Notes under the pieces: generated by a model | The model's input: the letters and a program-made list of their open reading frames with translations, nothing else | Databases searched by the model: none | Told to the model about the DNA's origin: nothing | Shown here: in pieces, positions 36,017 through 45,454 of the stretch | Layout of the letters: each line of letters begins with the position of its first letter | Position numbering within the stretch: position 1 is the first letter of the stretch | Source of the DNA: Streptomyces aquilus | Lineage (GTDB): Bacteria; Actinomycetota; Actinomycetes; Streptomycetales; Streptomycetaceae | Direction of reading: 5' to 3' | Assembly: GCF_003955715.1 (NCBI RefSeq) | Contig: NZ_CP034463.1 | Span: 9,548,001-9,612,000 of the forward strand | DNA: 64,000 nucleotides | Position numbers and translations under genes: made by a program

Positions 36017-36942
36017 CGCTGCCGGGACCATTCGCCGTCCAGCGCGCGGGCGATGCGGTTGGTGGCCAGTACGGTCGCGGCGATCGCCAGTCCGGGCAGC
36101 GCCGTCAACCACCAGGCGTTGGCCAGGTAGTTGCGGCCGTCGGAGATCAACGTCCCCCACTCCGGGGCGGGCGGCGGCGCGCCGTAGCCGAGGAAGCTCA
36201 GTGCCGACACGGCCAGGATGGAGGCGCCGAAGTCCAAGGTGGCCAGGACGATCACGGGGCCCGCGGCGTTCGGCAGCACATGCCGGCCCAGGACTGAATA
36301 CCAGCGGGCCCCGCTCGCGCGCGACGCCTCGACGAACACCGCCTGCCGCACCCGCAGCACCTCGGCGCGCGCCACCCGCGCGAACGAGGCGACGCTGGCG
36401 ATGCCGACCGCGACGGCCACCTTCACCGTCCCGTAGCCGAGCGCGGTGACGAGGGCCAGGGACAGGAACAGCGCGGGGATGGAGAGGAGGACGTCGACGA
36501 ACCGCATCAGCACGTCGTCCACCCACCGGCCCACGAACCCGGCGACCACGCCCAGCAGCCCGCCGACCACGAACGCGACCAGGACCGCGATGATCGTCGC
36601 CTTGAGGGAGAGCTGGGCACCATGGACGACACGGGAGAAGACATCCCGGCCCAGTTCGTCGGTACCGAACCAGTGACTGCCGCTCGGGGCACGGAAGTTC
36701 TCGGAGGGCACCCCCTTCAACGGGTCCTGCGAGGTGAACAGGTCCGGCCAGAAAGAGGCCAGCACCACCAGGACGAGGACGGCTCCCGACAGCGGCAGAC
36801 CGGGGCGGCGCAGCAGAAACCGCCGTATGCCCGCACGGCGGCCCGGCACCGAGGGCGGTTCCGGTCCCGTCTCGACCGGCCGGGCGAGGCCGAGGGCGGC
36901 CTCGGCCGGGTCGTCGACGTCGTCGACAAGGCTCTGACTCAT
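36013..36942 (-). CDS. Peptide-type ABC permease, DppC-like
   Basis: A 309-residue permease with an N-terminal cytoplasmic extension, SHWFGTDELGRDVFSRV (the conserved DppC entry motif) and about six helices. The ATPase-contact segment EASRASGAR is present. It is coupled on both sides by ATGA overlaps. It works with the DppB-like permease as the membrane pore. Confidence 0.93.
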   Translation of the reverse strand: MSQSLVDDVDDPAEAALGLARPVETGPEPPSVPGRRAGIRRFLLRRPGLPLSGAVLVLVVLASFWPDLFTSQDPLKGVPSENFRAPSGSHWFGTDELGRDVFSRVVHGAQLSLKATIIAVLVAFVVGGLLGVVAGFVGRWVDDVLMRFVDVLLSIPALFLSLALVTALGYGTVKVAVAVGIASVASFARVARAEVLRVRQAVFVEASRASGARWYSVLGRHVLPNAAGPVIVLATLDFGASILAVSALSFLGYGAPPPAPEWGTLISDGRNYLANAWWLTALPGLAIAATVLATNRIARALDGEWSRQR

Positions 36943-37898
36943 ACGAAACTCGCCCTTCTGTCCGAGGCCACCACGATCCGCGGGTCGAGCAGCGGGTAGA
37001 CCAGGTCGACGAGCAGGTTCGTCGCCACGAAGATCAGCGCCCCGAACACCACCACCCCCTGGACCACCGGGATGTCCTGCACCGTGACCGCCGCCGCGGT
37101 CACCCGGCCGAGGCCGTCGCGGGAGAACACCGTCTCGACGACCACCGAACCGGCGATCAGCTGCCCCACCAGCAGGCCGACGACCGTCAGCGCGGGCAGG
37201 GACGCGTTGCGCAGCGCATGCCGCAGATGCACCCGCCACCGGCCGGCGCCCTTGGCCCGGGCGGTCTCCACGTACGCCTGGTCCAGCGCGGTGAGCAGGC
37301 TCTTGGCCAGCACCTGGGCGACCAGCGCGCCGGTCGGGATCGCCAGCGTCAGGGCGGGCAGCACCAGTCCTCGCAGCCCGTCGTTGCCGAACGCCGGGAA
37401 CCAGTGCAGCCGGAAGGAGAACACCTCCACGAGCAGCAGTCCCACCCAGAACGTAGGGACCGACACCCCCAGCGGGGGCAGCGACAGCAGGAGCTGCCGC
37501 AGCCACCGCTGCGAGGTGTACGTCGCCACGACCGCGAGACCCCCGCCGAGCAGCACCGCCAACAGCAGTGCGGCACCGGTCAGTTGGAGGGTCTGGGGCA
37601 GCGCGTCGGCCAGCGTGGAGGTCACCGGGCGGCCGGTGGAGACCGCGTCGCCGAAGTCCCCGCGCACCGCCCTGCCCAGATAGTCGGCGTACTGCGCCAG
37701 GATCGGCTGGTCGAAGCCGTACTCGTGCCGCAGCGCGGCCAGCCGGGCCGGGTCGACGTCCCCCGAGTCCACCCCGGCACCGGCCATCGCGGTGACCGGG
37801 TCACCGGGCAGGAAGTCCAGCACCAGGAACGACACCGTGTACGCCGCCCACAGCACCCCGACCGCCTGCGCCAGACGCTTGATCACATAGCGGCGCAC
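36939..37898 (-). CDS. Peptide-type ABC permease, DppB-like
   Basis: A 319-residue permease starting RRYVIKRLAQAVG and containing FLPGDPV, as in DppB/NikB proteins, with the loop ETARAKGAG facing the ATPase. The start is GTG at 37898, 3 bases after the binding-protein stop. About six helices. Confidence 0.93.
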   Translation of the reverse strand: MRRYVIKRLAQAVGVLWAAYTVSFLVLDFLPGDPVTAMAGAGVDSGDVDPARLAALRHEYGFDQPILAQYADYLGRAVRGDFGDAVSTGRPVTSTLADALPQTLQLTGAALLLAVLLGGGLAVVATYTSQRWLRQLLLSLPPLGVSVPTFWVGLLLVEVFSFRLHWFPAFGNDGLRGLVLPALTLAIPTGALVAQVLAKSLLTALDQAYVETARAKGAGRWRVHLRHALRNASLPALTVVGLLVGQLIAGSVVVETVFSRDGLGRVTAAAVTVQDIPVVQGVVVFGALIFVATNLLVDLVYPLLDPRIVVASDRRASFV

Positions 37899-37901
37899 GC
37901 G

Positions 37902-39527
37902 TCAGCCGATCCAGGTGTCGTGCAGCTGGACGCGGCTGCCCGAGTCGAAGGCGAGGTCGTGCACCTTGTTCGTCACGGCCAGCTGGGTCTGAAGCTCCAC
38001 CACGGGCACGTCGTACGCGTTCCGCACGATGAGCTGCTGCGCCTCGGCCACCAGCTGCTTGCGCTGGGCCGTGTCGGTGGTCGCGGCCTGCCCGGCCAGC
38101 ACCGTGTCCAGCGAACTGGCGGGCAGCCGGTAGAAGTTGGCCAGCTTGCTGGAGAAGGAGCTGCGCAGGATGTCGGGGTCGGCGCGGGTCACGTTGCCCC
38201 ACACCAGGTCGAAGTCGCCGCCCTGGAGGGTGGTGGCGAACTGGCTGACCTGGCCCTGCTTGAGCGTCACGTCGATCCCGACGGCCTTTAGCTGCTGCTG
38301 GACGAGCTCCAGAGCGGGCTGGTTGGTGGCCGCGTTGGGGAACCAGCTGATGACCAGGCTGAGCTTCTTGCCGCCCTTGGCCCGGATGCCGTCACTGCCC
38401 GCCTTCCAACCCGCCTCGTCCAGAAGGGACGTGGCCTTGGCCGCGTCGAAGGCGAGATCCGCGGAGAGGTCCGTGTAGTCGGGCGTGGTGTGCGCCAGGA
38501 CGCTGGTCGCCGGCTTGGTGCCGGTCGGGAACACGGTGTCGGCGACCTCCTTGCGGTCGAGGGCGGCCAGGATCGCCTGACGCACCTTCACGTCCTTCAG
38601 GACGGGCCGCGAGTTGTTGACGCCCAGCCCGAACACCACGCCCGGGTTGGCCCGGTGCAGGAGGGTGACCTGGCCGCCCTTGAGCGCCGCCTCGTTGGCC
38701 TTGCCGACGCTGCTGATCGCGTCCACCTGACCGGACTGGAGACTGCCGGCCCGCACCCCCGCCTCGGGCACGACCTTGAACACGACCTTGTCCAGGTAGG
38801 CCTCACCCTTCTTGGACCACAGCGAGGAGCCCCAGTCGTACCCGGTGCGCTTGGCCAGCGTGATCGACTGGTTCTGCACGTACTGCTTCAGCACGAACGG
38901 CCCGGACCCGATGACACCGTCACTGCACTTCTGCTGCGGGGTCTTCCGCACGCTCGCCGACGACTCGATGCCCAGCGAGTGCGTCGAAGTCGCCTGGAGG
39001 AACTGGGCGTTGGGCTCCTTGAAGGTCACCTTGACGGTGAGCGGGTCCACCGCGGTGGTGCTCTTGACGCTGCTCAGATAACCCTGGGCGAGGACGCCCA
39101 GGGCGCCGAGCTTCGGCACCGCGTCGAAGTTGTCCTTGACGACCTGCGCGGTCAGCTCGGAGCCGTCGCTGAAGGTGACACCCGGGCGCAGATGGAACGT
39201 GAACTGGGTGGCGTCGGAGTTGATGTCCCAGCTCTTGGCCAGCCACGGCACGATCTTGCCGGTCTCGGGGTCCTGGTCGGTCAGGGAGTCCACGGTCTGG
39301 CGTACCGAGTAGATGCTCTCGTTGCTGCCGACCTGCTGCGGGTCCACGCAGCCCGCATCCGAACCGACCGCGAAGGTCAGGGTGCCGCCGGACTTCGGCG
39401 TGCCGCTGTCGTTGCCGGAGCCGCCCCCGTCGGAGCCGGATCCGCAGGCGGTCAGCAGCACGCCGGTCGTGAGAAGGGCGGTCAGCGCCGCCCATCGGGA
39501 GGTTCTGGTATCCGGAAATGCTGTCAC
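37902..39527 (-). CDS. Family-5 ABC substrate-binding lipoprotein
   Basis: A 541-residue extracellular binding protein of the dipeptide/oligopeptide/nickel class. The lipobox is LLTACG, and the early segment GGTLTFAVGSDAGCVDPQQ with later YLDKVVFKVVPE fits the family. The GTG at 39527 has GGAG 9 bases upstream; an ATG at 39560 would add 11 residues. First structural gene of the operon, 221 bases downstream of a sulfur-type leader peptide, so the cargo may be an organosulfur compound rather than a peptide. Confidence 0.92.
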   Translation of the reverse strand: MTAFPDTRTSRWAALTALLTTGVLLTACGSGSDGGGSGNDSGTPKSGGTLTFAVGSDAGCVDPQQVGSNESIYSVRQTVDSLTDQDPETGKIVPWLAKSWDINSDATQFTFHLRPGVTFSDGSELTAQVVKDNFDAVPKLGALGVLAQGYLSSVKSTTAVDPLTVKVTFKEPNAQFLQATSTHSLGIESSASVRKTPQQKCSDGVIGSGPFVLKQYVQNQSITLAKRTGYDWGSSLWSKKGEAYLDKVVFKVVPEAGVRAGSLQSGQVDAISSVGKANEAALKGGQVTLLHRANPGVVFGLGVNNSRPVLKDVKVRQAILAALDRKEVADTVFPTGTKPATSVLAHTTPDYTDLSADLAFDAAKATSLLDEAGWKAGSDGIRAKGGKKLSLVISWFPNAATNQPALELVQQQLKAVGIDVTLKQGQVSQFATTLQGGDFDLVWGNVTRADPDILRSSFSSKLANFYRLPASSLDTVLAGQAATTDTAQRKQLVAEAQQLIVRNAYDVPVVELQTQLAVTNKVHDLAFDSGSRVQLHDTWIG

Positions 39528-39748
39528 GGGGTGGTTCTCCTCATGGGTGTCACCAGGCACGGGGGTGCCCTACGGGGCACGGGCGTGCAGGGGAGTGCGG
39601 CCCCCGCCGACGCGGTGCCGGTGACGGGGGAGCGCTGGGCAGGCAGAGATCAACGGGAAAAAGGGGGATCCGGCAGAAGAGCGGGATCAGACGGAGAGGA
39701 ACGCGGCGACGACCGGCGCCGGACGTCGACCAGCGGCAGGAATGACCG
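39528..39748 (-). promoter_or_regulatory. Leader-to-operon region with overlapping GC hairpins (possible attenuator)
   Basis: Between the leader peptide stop and the binding-protein gene, 39572-39615 holds several short mutually overlapping inverted repeats (GGCAC/GTGCC, TGCCC/GGGCA, GCACG/CGTGC). They could form alternative structures depending on ribosome stalling in the leader. No long U tract is seen, so control at translation or by Rho is also possible. Confidence 0.4.
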
Positions 39749-39868
39749 TCAGACCTGACACAGGCAGCTGGTCGAACGCTTCAGATCGATGTGCCGGCGG
39801 CGCGAGAGCCGGGAGAACACCACGGCCACGGCGAAGGAGGCACTGAGGTCATCGCTGTGACACCGCAT
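39749..39868 (-). CDS. Regulatory leader peptide of sulfur/cysteine type
   Basis: A 39-codon frame with ATG at 39868 and GGAGG 6 bases upstream. It ends SRRRHIDLKRSTSCLCQV then stop. The RRHIDLxR...S-C core matches the short actinobacterial 'leader peptide' family found upstream of cysteine, sulfate and sulfonate genes, with two Cys codons near the end (CLC). Shorter GTG starts are possible. It precedes the family-5 ABC and LLM operon, and ribosome stalling at Cys codons would link expression to cysteine supply. The match is from motif recognition, not from a search. Confidence 0.8.
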   Translation of the reverse strand: MRCHSDDLSASFAVAVVFSRLSRRRHIDLKRSTSCLCQV

Positions 39869-40100
39869 GCCGGTCCTCCCCGTCTCCGGCCCCGCTCAAG
39901 GGGCCACGCGCTTGCGGGGATCGTCGGTGATCCCGCCGGGCTTTCACCTGGAGCACCCCACCGCGCGGGAGGGTTGCCGGTCAGCGAGCCAGGGCTTGAC
40001 GCTGACACTCAATGCCGTTCGTGATCGTACGGAGCGGGTTTGTCGTACGTCAATGCCGCAACCGGGACGACCCCTGCCTGATCGCTGCTCGGGGCAGGGA

Positions 40101-40235
40101 TCAGCCGCGTTCCTGCACGAACTTCACACGGTGGCCCTCGGGATCACGAAGCCAGGCAAATCGAAGCCGACCGTCCGGAGAGTCGGTCGGCTTCACCAAG
40201 GGCTCGCCCCCCGCACGGCTGCCCGTCCAGCACCC
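40101..40235 (-). pseudogene. C-terminal remnant of a VOC/glyoxalase-family protein
   Basis: After the stop of the LLM gene the same frame continues for 44 codons and reads GEPLVKPTDSPDGRLRFAWL, then RDPEGHRVKFVQERG, ending at 40101. The AWLRDPEGHRVKFVQ ending is the usual last strand of vicinal-oxygen-chelate proteins, including the metal-ligand region. No N-terminal part or start is present. It is the decayed tail of a gene whose front has been lost, perhaps when the LLM gene was inserted. Confidence 0.7.
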
Positions 40236-41159
40236 TCAATGGGCCAGTTCGCCGAGGAGTGCCCAGGTGCGTCGGCGGTCCTCTTCTCCGGCCAGCTCGG
40301 TGCCCGAGAACACGACCTCGGTGGCGCCGGCGTCGCGGTAACGCCGTACCTCGGCTTCGACCTCCTTCTCTCCGCCGATCACGGCCAGGTCGGCGGCCCG
40401 CCGACCGCCGGAGAGTTCGATGACGCGTGCGTAGGACGGGATCTGCTCGTAGAACGCCAGGTTCTCCGTGGCCCGCGCCCGCACCGCGTCCACATCGTCC
40501 GTGACCACGCCGGGCACCAGAGCCACGATCCGGGGCGCGGGACGACCGGCGGCCTCGGCCGCGGCGGTCACGGCGGGAACGATGTGCTCCGCCAGGGCGC
40601 GTGGTCCCGCAAGGTAGGGCAAGATCCCGTCCGCCAACTCACCGCTGACGCGCAGTGCCTGCGGACCCATCGCGGCGACCAGCACGGGGACGCCGTTCTC
40701 GGCGCCGGGTACGCGTGCCGGGATCGGCGTGGTGGCGGTGAGTAGTTCACCATGGAAGTCCGCCGTGCCGGACTCGGTCAACTGCCGTAGGGCGGTGAGG
40801 AATTCACGCAGGCGGGCGATGGGACGCTCGAAGGGCACGCCGAAGGCGCCCTCCGTCAGCAGCTTCGTGCCCAGGGCGAGACCGAGGTGGTAGCGGCCGT
40901 GCGTGGCGGCCTGGGCGGTCTGGGCCTGGCTGGAGACCAGCAGCGGATGCCGGCCGAAGACGGGGATCGCCGAGGTGCCCACTTGCAGTCCGGGTACCTC
41001 CCGCCCGACGATCGCCGCGAGTTGCGGTGAGTCCGCGCCGAAGGTCTGCCCGAACCAGGCCGACCGCAGGCCGGCAGCCGCGGCCTCGCGCGCCAGTTCC
41101 ACGGTGGCGTCGACCTGGTTCGGCGCGTCGGACGCGTTGAGTGCCACTCCTAAGGTCAT
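40236..41159 (-). CDS. LLM-class F420-dependent oxidoreductase
   Basis: A 307-residue luciferase-like enzyme. The segments AWFGQTFGADS, GTSAIPVFGRHPL and HLGLALGTK fit the F420-dependent subgroup common in actinobacteria. It should transfer hydride from F420H2 or use flavin with oxygen. It stands alone on the minus strand, with a glyoxalase remnant in frame after its stop. Substrate unknown. Confidence 0.87.
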   Translation of the reverse strand: MTLGVALNASDAPNQVDATVELAREAAAAGLRSAWFGQTFGADSPQLAAIVGREVPGLQVGTSAIPVFGRHPLLVSSQAQTAQAATHGRYHLGLALGTKLLTEGAFGVPFERPIARLREFLTALRQLTESGTADFHGELLTATTPIPARVPGAENGVPVLVAAMGPQALRVSGELADGILPYLAGPRALAEHIVPAVTAAAEAAGRPAPRIVALVPGVVTDDVDAVRARATENLAFYEQIPSYARVIELSGGRRAADLAVIGGEKEVEAEVRRYRDAGATEVVFSGTELAGEEDRRRTWALLGELAH

Positions 41160-41267
41160 GCCTGGCAGAACAGCTGCTCGGCGAAGCCGTATTCCGGTCC
41201 GTGTGTGACAGCTTCATGTCAGCTCTGCGGGGCAGGCCACCCGCGTTCTTGATCTGGGTGAAGCGCC

Positions 41268-41465
41268 GTGTTCCCGGGCCTGGACACGGTGGTCGCACCG
41301 CTGCCCGAGGTCGCCGACCCGGACGGCTCCGCCTTCGGTCCCGTCTCCGTGAGGGAGCGAGCCGGCGGTACCGTCGAGGAGGAGTACCTGCGCGTGCTCG
41401 GCCGCCCCGAGCAGCTCGCGGCCTGGCGCGAGACCCGCTCCTACGTCGTGGAAGTCACCGCGTGA
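41268..41465 (+). CDS. Small hypothetical protein or gene remnant
   Basis: A 65-residue frame starting GTG with a stop immediately upstream. It reads as a sensible soluble alpha/beta segment (AFGPVSVRERAGG, EEYLRVLGRPEQLAAW) but I do not recognise the family. No clear ribosome-binding site is seen. It ends 22 bases before the DUF427 gene, in the same direction. It could be the tail of a truncated gene. Confidence 0.4.
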   Translation: MFPGLDTVVAPLPEVADPDGSAFGPVSVRERAGGTVEEEYLRVLGRPEQLAAWRETRSYVVEVTA

Positions 41466-41487
41466 GTCAGCAGGAGGAGAGCCGCTC

Positions 41488-42291
41488 ATGACCACGTTCC
41501 CCACCGCACAGGCCGTGCGGACCACCCCGGAAGGCCTCCTGTGGGAGCCCAGCGAGCGCTGGGTCCGCGGCCGCAAGGGCGAGGTGACGGTCGTCGACAG
41601 CCGGCACCCCGTCCTGGTCTGGGAGCCGGGCGTCCCCGTCCCGCTGTACGCCTTCCCGCGCACCGAGGTCCGCGAGGACCTGCTCCGCCCCGCGAAGAAC
41701 CCTCCGACCGGCACGCACACCGGCTCACGGATCTTCTACGACCTCGACGTCGGCGGCGACCTGCTGGAGAACGCCGCCTGGACCTTCCCGGCCGCCGACC
41801 TCGCCGACCACATCGCCTTCGAGTGGTTCCGGCGCGTCGGCCGGGGCCTCGACCACTGGTACGAGGAGGAGGAAGAGATCTTCATCCACCCCCGCGACCC
41901 GCACAAACGCGTGGACGCCGTCCCGAGCAGCCGCCACGTCGTGGTCGAGATCGACGGCACGGTCGTCGCGGACACCCACCGCCCCGTGCTGCTCTTCGAG
42001 ACCGGTCTGCCCACGCGCTACTACATCCCGCGCGAGGACGTCCGCCTCGACCTGCTGACCGCCACCGAGCACCACTCCGGCTGTCCCTACAAGGGGACCG
42101 CCGAGTACTGGTCATGGCAGGGCGGGACGGACATCCCGCCGAACCTCGTCTGGAGCTACCCGGAACCCCTGCCGGCGGTCGGCGCCGTCCAAGGGCTGCT
42201 GGCCTTCTACAACGAGGCGGTCGACATCACCGTCGACGGCGAACGCCTTGAGCGCCCGGTCACCCACTTCAGCAGGACGCTCACGACGTAA
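41488..42291 (+). CDS. Double DUF427-domain protein
   Basis: A 267-residue protein with two DUF427 units: residues about 28-125 (VDSRHPVLVWEPGVPVPLYA) and 145-255 (VADTHRPVLLFETGLPTRYY, then EHHSGCPYKGTAEYWS). The second unit keeps the conserved H-x-S/T-x-CPYKG motif; the first lacks it, so only the C-terminal unit is likely to hold an active site. AGGAGGAG precedes the ATG. The biochemical function of DUF427 is not established. Confidence 0.88.
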   Translation: MTTFPTAQAVRTTPEGLLWEPSERWVRGRKGEVTVVDSRHPVLVWEPGVPVPLYAFPRTEVREDLLRPAKNPPTGTHTGSRIFYDLDVGGDLLENAAWTFPAADLADHIAFEWFRRVGRGLDHWYEEEEEIFIHPRDPHKRVDAVPSSRHVVVEIDGTVVADTHRPVLLFETGLPTRYYIPREDVRLDLLTATEHHSGCPYKGTAEYWSWQGGTDIPPNLVWSYPEPLPAVGAVQGLLAFYNEAVDITVDGERLERPVTHFSRTLTT

Positions 42292-42368
42292 GGGTGAGGA
42301 CAAGCCGCCGGTAGTGCTGATCAGGGGCGCCAGGTCCGGGACGGCCGGTGCGGTGGAATGGAGGCAGT

Positions 42369-43178
42369 TCAGGGGGTGATGGCGTGTTCGGTGAACTGGC
42401 CGCAGGGGCGGAACCCCAGGCGGCGGTAGACGGGCTCGCCGTCGGCTGACGCTTGCAGGACCGCGATGCGGTGGTCTCGGTTGCGGGCCGCGCGCAGTGC
42501 CGCGAGCGTCATGGCTCCGCCGTAGCCCCGGCGGCGGTGGGTGGCCAGGGTGCAGATGTTGTAGACACCTGCGACTCCCGCATGGTGGAACACCTCGGCG
42601 GAACAGACCGGACGGCGGTCCACGTAGCCGACCAGATAGTGGGCGGGGCAGTGCGCGGCCAGTGCTTGAGGGGCGGCCTGGGCGAAGAAGCGGCGGACGG
42701 TGGCGGCGGGCGGATCCCAGTTCGCGGCCACGACCGTGGCGTAGTCGGCGAGCTGCTCGGGCGTGGTCACCCTCTGGATGTCCAGGCTCCGGGTGGCAGG
42801 AGACGGGAGGGGGGTGTCGTTCAGTTCGGCCCACATCGCCGTCTCGCGTTCGGAAGGCGGCAGGCCTGCGGCCGTCAGGCGGGTGGTGAGGTCCGTGGGT
42901 GTCGAGGCGGGCCCCACCCACCAGGAGAAGGGGCGGCCGGTGCGGGTCAGCGCCTCGGTGGTTTCGGTGATACGTGTCGAAGCGTCGACGGCGGTGAAGC
43001 GGGCCGCGGCAACGATGTTGAACGTGTCGTCATCCAGGCCGCTGTCGGCGATCAGCAGGTCATCAACCTCAGTGACGGTCGCACCGGTCATGCCCCGGTG
43101 CAGGTGACAGGCGTGTTCTGCCAGATTCCGTTCCATCCTGTCCGGCAAGTCGGCTTGATCGAGGAAATGATCATTCAT
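42369..43178 (-). CDS. GNAT-family N-acetyltransferase
   Basis: A 269-residue protein with a divergent N-terminal half and a C-terminal GNAT fold: acetyl-CoA motif [17 protein letters not shown] and the end strand [18 protein letters not shown]. It should acetylate a small molecule or protein amine. The ATG at 43178 is chosen; an ATG at 43196 would add six residues. It is convergent with the DUF427 gene. Confidence 0.88.
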   Translation of the reverse strand: MNDHFLDQADLPDRMERNLAEHACHLHRGMTGATVTEVDDLLIADSGLDDDTFNIVAAARFTAVDASTRITETTEALTRTGRPFSWWVGPASTPTDLTTRLTAAGLPPSERETAMWAELNDTPLPSPATRSLDIQRVTTPEQLADYATVVAANWDPPAATVRRFFAQAAPQALAAHCPAHYLVGYVDRRPVCSAEVFHHAGVAGVYNICTLATHRRRGYGGAMTLAALRAARNRDHRIAVLQASADGEPVYRRLGFRPCGQFTEHAITP

Positions 43179-43509
43179 AGCGACTGATCCCAGCATGGCT
43201 GGGTGTGGATCGCATGCGATTTCGGGTCGTCCGTGGTCGGCGCTGCCTGGTTGAGCCGGACGATTTCGGTCCGCGCTTCCGCAGCCCGCCCCCGCCGTGA
43301 ACCGCCCGGCATCCCCTCCGCGACGGCCCCTGAGCCCGCGCCGCCACGCTGGAACACGGTGCGTCGGTTTTCAGCCATGCCGATACGGCCTCCCTGTACG
43401 GAAAGGTACTTCCGCAGAGGGGCATGCACCTGACATCTTGCAGCCACCACTCGTTTCGTACGGTCCGGCCGGTGCCATAAGCGCGGCCGGGCCGTCTTCG
43501 GAGGACGCA

Positions 43510-45309
43510 TTGATACCCCACAGATCCAGCCGACCGAGACGCACCTTGGTGCTCGCGGCCACACTCGGCGCCGCCCTCGCGTTCGGCGCCCCGGGCGCCC
43601 TCGCCGGTACGCTCCCGGTCGTCCCCTCCACCGCGCCGGCCGCCAAGGCCCACACGCCGGTCGCCAAGACGGCTTCGCAGAGTGCGGCCTGGGTGGCCGG
43701 CACGCGTGCCTACCTCGTGATCACCGCCCCCGGTGACACTTCGGCGGTCCGCTCCGCGATCGCGGCCAACGGCGGCACCGTCTTCTCGAGCTTCGACGCC
43801 ATCGGTGTGATCGTCGCCCACTCGGCGTCCAGCACCTTCGCCGCCACCATGCGCGGCGTCGCGGGCGTGCAGCAGGTCGGCGCCACGCGTACCTCGGACG
43901 TCCCGGCCGCCGCCTACGACCCGGCGCTCCCGCCCAATCCGGCCCAGGCCTCGACCCCGGCCGGAGAACCGGTACGGGCCGACATGAGCCAGATCAAGGC
44001 CGACCAGGCCTGGGCCGTGAACCCCGGCTCCGCCTCCGTCAAGGTCGGCATCCTGGACACCGGTGTGGACGACCAGCACCAGGACCTGGCGCCCAACTTC
44101 GACGCGGCCGACTCGGTCTCCTGCGCCTACGGCAAGCCGGACACCCGTGCCGGCGCCTGGCGCGACGTCGACACGCACGGCACCCACGTGGCGGGCACCG
44201 TCGCCGCCGCCAAGAACGGCAAGGGCGTCGTCGGCGTGGCCCCCGGGGTGAAGATCGCCGCGGTCCGGGTCGCCGAGCCGGGCAACTCCTTCTTCTTCGC
44301 CGAGAACACCATCTGCGGCTTCGTCTGGGCCGGTGACCACGGCTTCAAGGTCACCAACAACAGCTATTACACGGACCCGTGGCAGTTCAACTGCCCGGAC
44401 AACATCGACCAGGCCGCCATCATCGAGGGCGTCAAGCGCGCCCAGGAGTACGCCGAGAGCAAGGGCTCCCTCCAGATCGCCGCCGCGGGCAACGAGAACT
44501 ACGACCTCGCCCACAAGACGACCGACTCGGCGAGCCCGAACGACTCGACGCCGGTCACCCGCACCATCACCAACGCCTGCCTCGACATCCCGACCGAGCT
44601 GCCGGGCGTGGTCACGGTCGCGGCCAACGGCACCGGCGTCACCAAGGCGTCGTTCTCCAACTACGGTCAGGGCGTCATCGACGTCGCGGCGCCGGGCAGC
44701 AACGTGTACTCCACCGTCCCCGGCGGCGGCTACGGCAGCAAGAGCGGCACCTCGATGGCCACCCCGCACGTGGTCGGCGTCGCGGCGCTCATCGCCAGCG
44801 CCAACCCGGGCATCACCCCGGCGCAGCTCCGCGCCAAACTGGCCGAGCAGGCCAATGACATCGCCTGCCCCTCGGACAGCCGCTGCACGGGCACGACGGC
44901 CAACAACTCGTTCTTCGGCGAGGGACAGGTCGACGCCCTCAAGGCGGTCGGGGCCACTCCGCCGCCCGGCAAGTACTTCGAGAACCTCGCGGACTTCGCC
45001 GTCAACGACAACGCGACCGTGGAGAGCCCGATCGCCGTAACGGGTGTGACCGGCAACGCCCCGGCCGGCCTCAAGGTGGGTGTGGACATCAAGCACACCT
45101 ACATCGGCGACCTGAAGGTCGACCTGGTGGCGCCGGACGGCACCGTCTACACGCTGCACAACCGTGCGGGCGGCAGCGCCGACAACATCGCCCAGACCTA
45201 CACCGTGGACGCCTCCTCGGAGGTCGCGAACGGCACCTGGAAGCTGCGTGTCAACGACAACGCCGCCTCCGACACGGGCAAGATCGACGCCTGGAACCTG
45301 ACCTTCTAG
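43510..45309 (+). CDS. Secreted S8 subtilisin-like protease with P domain
   Basis: A 599-residue serine protease. The TTG start has GGAGG 5 bases upstream. An Arg-rich signal peptide runs to about ALAG (33). The I9-like propeptide precedes the catalytic domain with D183 (ILDTGVD), H223 (DTHGTHVAG) and S415 (GTSMATPH). Residues about 490-599 form a proprotein-convertase P domain (GDLKVDLVAPDGTVYTL, WNLTF). It is exported by Sec and self-processed; the P domain may stabilise or target it. A hairpin terminator follows. Confidence 0.93.
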   Translation: MIPHRSSRPRRTLVLAATLGAALAFGAPGALAGTLPVVPSTAPAAKAHTPVAKTASQSAAWVAGTRAYLVITAPGDTSAVRSAIAANGGTVFSSFDAIGVIVAHSASSTFAATMRGVAGVQQVGATRTSDVPAAAYDPALPPNPAQASTPAGEPVRADMSQIKADQAWAVNPGSASVKVGILDTGVDDQHQDLAPNFDAADSVSCAYGKPDTRAGAWRDVDTHGTHVAGTVAAAKNGKGVVGVAPGVKIAAVRVAEPGNSFFFAENTICGFVWAGDHGFKVTNNSYYTDPWQFNCPDNIDQAAIIEGVKRAQEYAESKGSLQIAAAGNENYDLAHKTTDSASPNDSTPVTRTITNACLDIPTELPGVVTVAANGTGVTKASFSNYGQGVIDVAAPGSNVYSTVPGGGYGSKSGTSMATPHVVGVAALIASANPGITPAQLRAKLAEQANDIACPSDSRCTGTTANNSFFGEGQVDALKAVGATPPPGKYFENLADFAVNDNATVESPIAVTGVTGNAPAGLKVGVDIKHTYIGDLKVDLVAPDGTVYTLHNRAGGSADNIAQTYTVDASSEVANGTWKLRVNDNAASDTGKIDAWNLTF

Positions 45310-45417
45310 CGCAGGCCCGGGTACGAACTGCCGGGCGGAGAAGGGAACATGGGCCTCGGTGGCGGTGGACGCCGCAGCCGGGGCAACCATGCGGCCCTCG
45401 CGCCGGGTCACATCCGC

Positions 45418-45446
45418 CGCGGCCCGCCCACGAAGAGCGGGCCGCG
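45418..45446. terminator. Bidirectional terminator between protease and micropeptide genes
   Basis: CGCGGCCCGC (45418-45427) pairs with GCGGGCCGCG (45437-45446) around a 9-base loop. The hairpin lies 109 bases after the S8 protease stop and 9 bases after the micropeptide stop on the other strand, so it can serve both. Confidence 0.7.
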
Positions 45447-45454
45447 CTGGTGGA

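Noticed and set aside
39781..40008. 75-codon minus-strand frame near the leader peptide
   Set aside because: Pro/Ser/Gly-rich with no motif; the overlapping 39-codon frame at 39749-39868 has the better start and the conserved leader core.
43171..45411. 746-codon minus-strand frame across the S8 protease gene
   Set aside because: Same reason: repetitive GDRRVG-like composition, while the plus strand has the full catalytic triad.
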